DNA from: JAIQFF01 sp963788505 | GTDB taxonomy: Bacteria > Acidobacteriota > Terriglobia > Terriglobales > Acidobacteriaceae | Reading direction: 5' to 3' | Assembly (NCBI GenBank): GCA_963788505.1 | Contig: CAWBGY010000009.1 | Span: forward strand, 558,001-622,000 | Length of the DNA: 64,000 nucleotides | In this document: piece after piece, positions 62,901-64,000 of the stretch | How positions within the stretch are numbered: position 1 is the stretch's first letter | Layout: each line of letters begins with the position of its first letter | Program-made: the position numbers and the translations under genes | Notes under the pieces: model-generated | The model's database searches: none | Seen by the model: only the letters and a program-made list of their open reading frames with translations | Told to the model about the DNA's origin: nothing

Positions 62901-63764
62901 ATGAGCGAACCAGGCAGACTGGCGGGAAAACGAGCGCTGGTGACCGGAGCAGGAACTGGAATCGGCCGTGAGATTGCTCTCGAATTCGCGCGCCAGGGCG
63001 CCGATGTTGTAATTCACTACAGCCACGCCCCGGAAGGAGCGGAATCGGCCGCGCAGGAGGTCCGGACATTGGGCCGGCGGGCAACGATATTCAAGGCCGA
63101 TTTCAACGACGGCGGCTCGGCGAAAACTCTGGCGGACTTCGCTCTGGACTTTCTCGGCGGAATCGACTGCCTGATCAACAACGCTGGCATTACGTTCAAT
63201 TCTCCCTTTCTCAAGATCACATCCGAGGATCTGGATGTCCTGTTCAACGTCAACTTTCGGTCCCCCTTCCTGCTCACGCAAAAGCTTACCGAGCCGATGA
63301 TGAAGCAGGGGAGCGGAGCCATTTGCAACCTGGCCTCGATTCACGGATTGCAAGGTGCGCCGGAGCACTCGGCTTATGCCGCGACAAAGGGCGCCATTAT
63401 TGCCTACACCCGAGCGCTCGCGGTGGAGCTTGGACATCGAGGAGTGCGCGTCAACGCAATCGCTCCCGGATGGATCTCGGTCGAAGGCCATGCCACCGCG
63501 ATTCCGGGTTTTGATCTCAAGCAGGCCGCGGCGGATGCCCGGGAGCGGGTGCCGGTGGCCCGCTTCGGAGTTCCTCTCGACGTCGCCAAACTGGCCGCGT
63601 TTCTTTGCTCGGAGGATGCCGGCTTCATCGCCGGACAGACTTTCGTGGTCGATGGAGGGACAACGTCGCTCATGTCCCTGATGACGGACTTCCGGACTGA
63701 GTCGACGGCCCGGTTTGGAACCGGGTATATGCCGCACCGTAAACGGGAAACCCCCTCTTCCTGA
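62901..63764 (+). CDS. Short-chain dehydrogenase/reductase (SDR 4, glucose-dehydrogenase-like)
   Basis: A 287-residue classical SDR, somewhat longer at its C-terminus than SDR 1-3. TGAGTGIG at residues 15-22, NNAGI, catalytic Tyr159/Lys163 (SAYAATKGAI). The sequence after beta-2 (VIHYSHAPEGAES) resembles glucose/galactose/fucose-dehydrogenase-like SDRs and 3-oxoacyl reductases, so oxidation of the sugar at C1 is a reasonable but unproved role. ATG at 62901 with acGGGAG upstream. Last gene of the operon; the C-terminal tail RFGTGYMPHRKRETPSS is basic and likely disordered. Confidence 0.86.
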   Translation: MSEPGRLAGKRALVTGAGTGIGREIALEFARQGADVVIHYSHAPEGAESAAQEVRTLGRRATIFKADFNDGGSAKTLADFALDFLGGIDCLINNAGITFNSPFLKITSEDLDVLFNVNFRSPFLLTQKLTEPMMKQGSGAICNLASIHGLQGAPEHSAYAATKGAIIAYTRALAVELGHRGVRVNAIAPGWISVEGHATAIPGFDLKQAAADARERVPVARFGVPLDVAKLAAFLCSEDAGFIAGQTFVVDGGTTSLMSLMTDFRTESTARFGTGYMPHRKRETPSS

Positions 63765-63942
63765 ACTGAATGGCTTTGTATTGATACATCTTGTCTCCTC
63801 CATGTTGCGGCGACGATCCACGGGCCCCTGGCAAGTTTCCTCGCTTCAATTTCCCGCCATCCGGCGACCCCCCCTGCCCTCGGGCGCGGTCCGCGCGCAC
63901 GTGGCTTTCGGCACCGCCCTTACAGGTTGCGGCGCGTCTCCA

Positions 63943-63992
63943 GATTCCATATGTGGAAACATGTTGACCATAAAAGAAATCAGGCTTAACAC
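63943..63992 (+). promoter_or_regulatory. Operator/promoter module B at the right edge
   Basis: gattccatatgtggaaacat (63943-63962), 1 nt, -35 TTGACC (63964-63969), 17-nt spacer, -10 TAACAC (63987-63992). 19 of the 20 operator bases match module A. It directs transcription to the right, so a further gene of the same regulon should begin just outside the window. The remaining intergenic sequence 63765-63942 shows nothing I can support. Confidence 0.65.
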
Positions 63993-64000
63993 ACGTAACA

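Noticed and set aside
47702..63764. Interpretation of the island as aromatic catabolism because of the FAH and ADC families
   Set aside because: No ring-cleavage dioxygenase, hydroxylase or 4-HPPD-type gene is present, while a RhaT-like transporter and several SDRs point to sugars. The question remains open but aromatic use is less supported.

Overview
The window reads as chromosome of a GC-rich soil bacterium, most likely an Acidobacteriota member of the Terriglobia (Korobacter/Sulfotelmatobacter-like). This is inferred from gene content, such as paired HpnI-type glycosyltransferases, MacB-type permeases and a DUF5818-like secreted protein. The very dense population of small palindromic repeats between genes, and sometimes inside them, points the same way. 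I see no tRNA, rRNA, CRISPR array, transposase or phage gene. The one RNA gene is the RNase P RNA.

Positions 1-46100 are mainly housekeeping. In order they carry: the glyA 3' part, a GT4 glycosyltransferase and rnpB; two MacB-like permeases; two convergent HpnI-like glycosyltransferases; a hybrid sensor kinase, a CPA2 antiporter, sucA and a hydantoinase-type gene; phoB-phoR-phoU; a secreted DUF5818-like protein, yraN, galT and a GH2 glycosidase. Then follows a complete minus-strand isc operon (iscR-iscS-iscU-iscA-hscB-hscA-fdx-iscX) with a good IscR type-1-like operator. After it come tsaD, a DUF374 acyltransferase, the CCA transferase, a DUF721/DciA-like gene, gatC and gatA with a clear terminator, a lipoprotein and metallopeptidase-like pair, the hypothetical-pgsA-cysS operon, and an RND efflux pair.

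Positions 46100-47600 hold two divergent genes, a D-cysteine desulfhydrase-like gene and an M55 D-aminopeptidase. Both are cut off at their 5' ends and abut head to head, which looks like a deletion junction. Positions 47700-63800 are a catabolic island: cupin, PLP decarboxylase, SDR, acetoacetate-decarboxylase-family protein, SDR, IclR regulator and D-2-hydroxyacid dehydrogenase. A long plus-strand operon follows: E1alpha, E1beta and E2 of a 2-oxoacid or acetoin dehydrogenase, UlaG-like metallo-beta-lactamase-fold protein, mutarotase-like protein, FAH-family hydrolase, RhaT-like transporter and two SDRs. Together these suggest uptake and non-phosphorylative oxidation of a deoxysugar or sugar acid to a 2,4-diketo acid, hydrolysis to pyruvate, and acyl-CoA formation. 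The substrate cannot be read from sequence, and no dehydratase is in the window.

The most useful new observation is a conserved operator-promoter module at three places in the island (49637, 54525 and 63943): TTCC-N6-GGAA, then 5 nt, then a TTGAyy -35 box. It probably defines the regulon of the island's IclR protein and points to a further member just beyond the right edge. The other pervasive signal is repeat biology: GC palindromes translated inside three different proteins, and low-complexity hairpins made of short permuted words, five of them inside the isc and gat operons.
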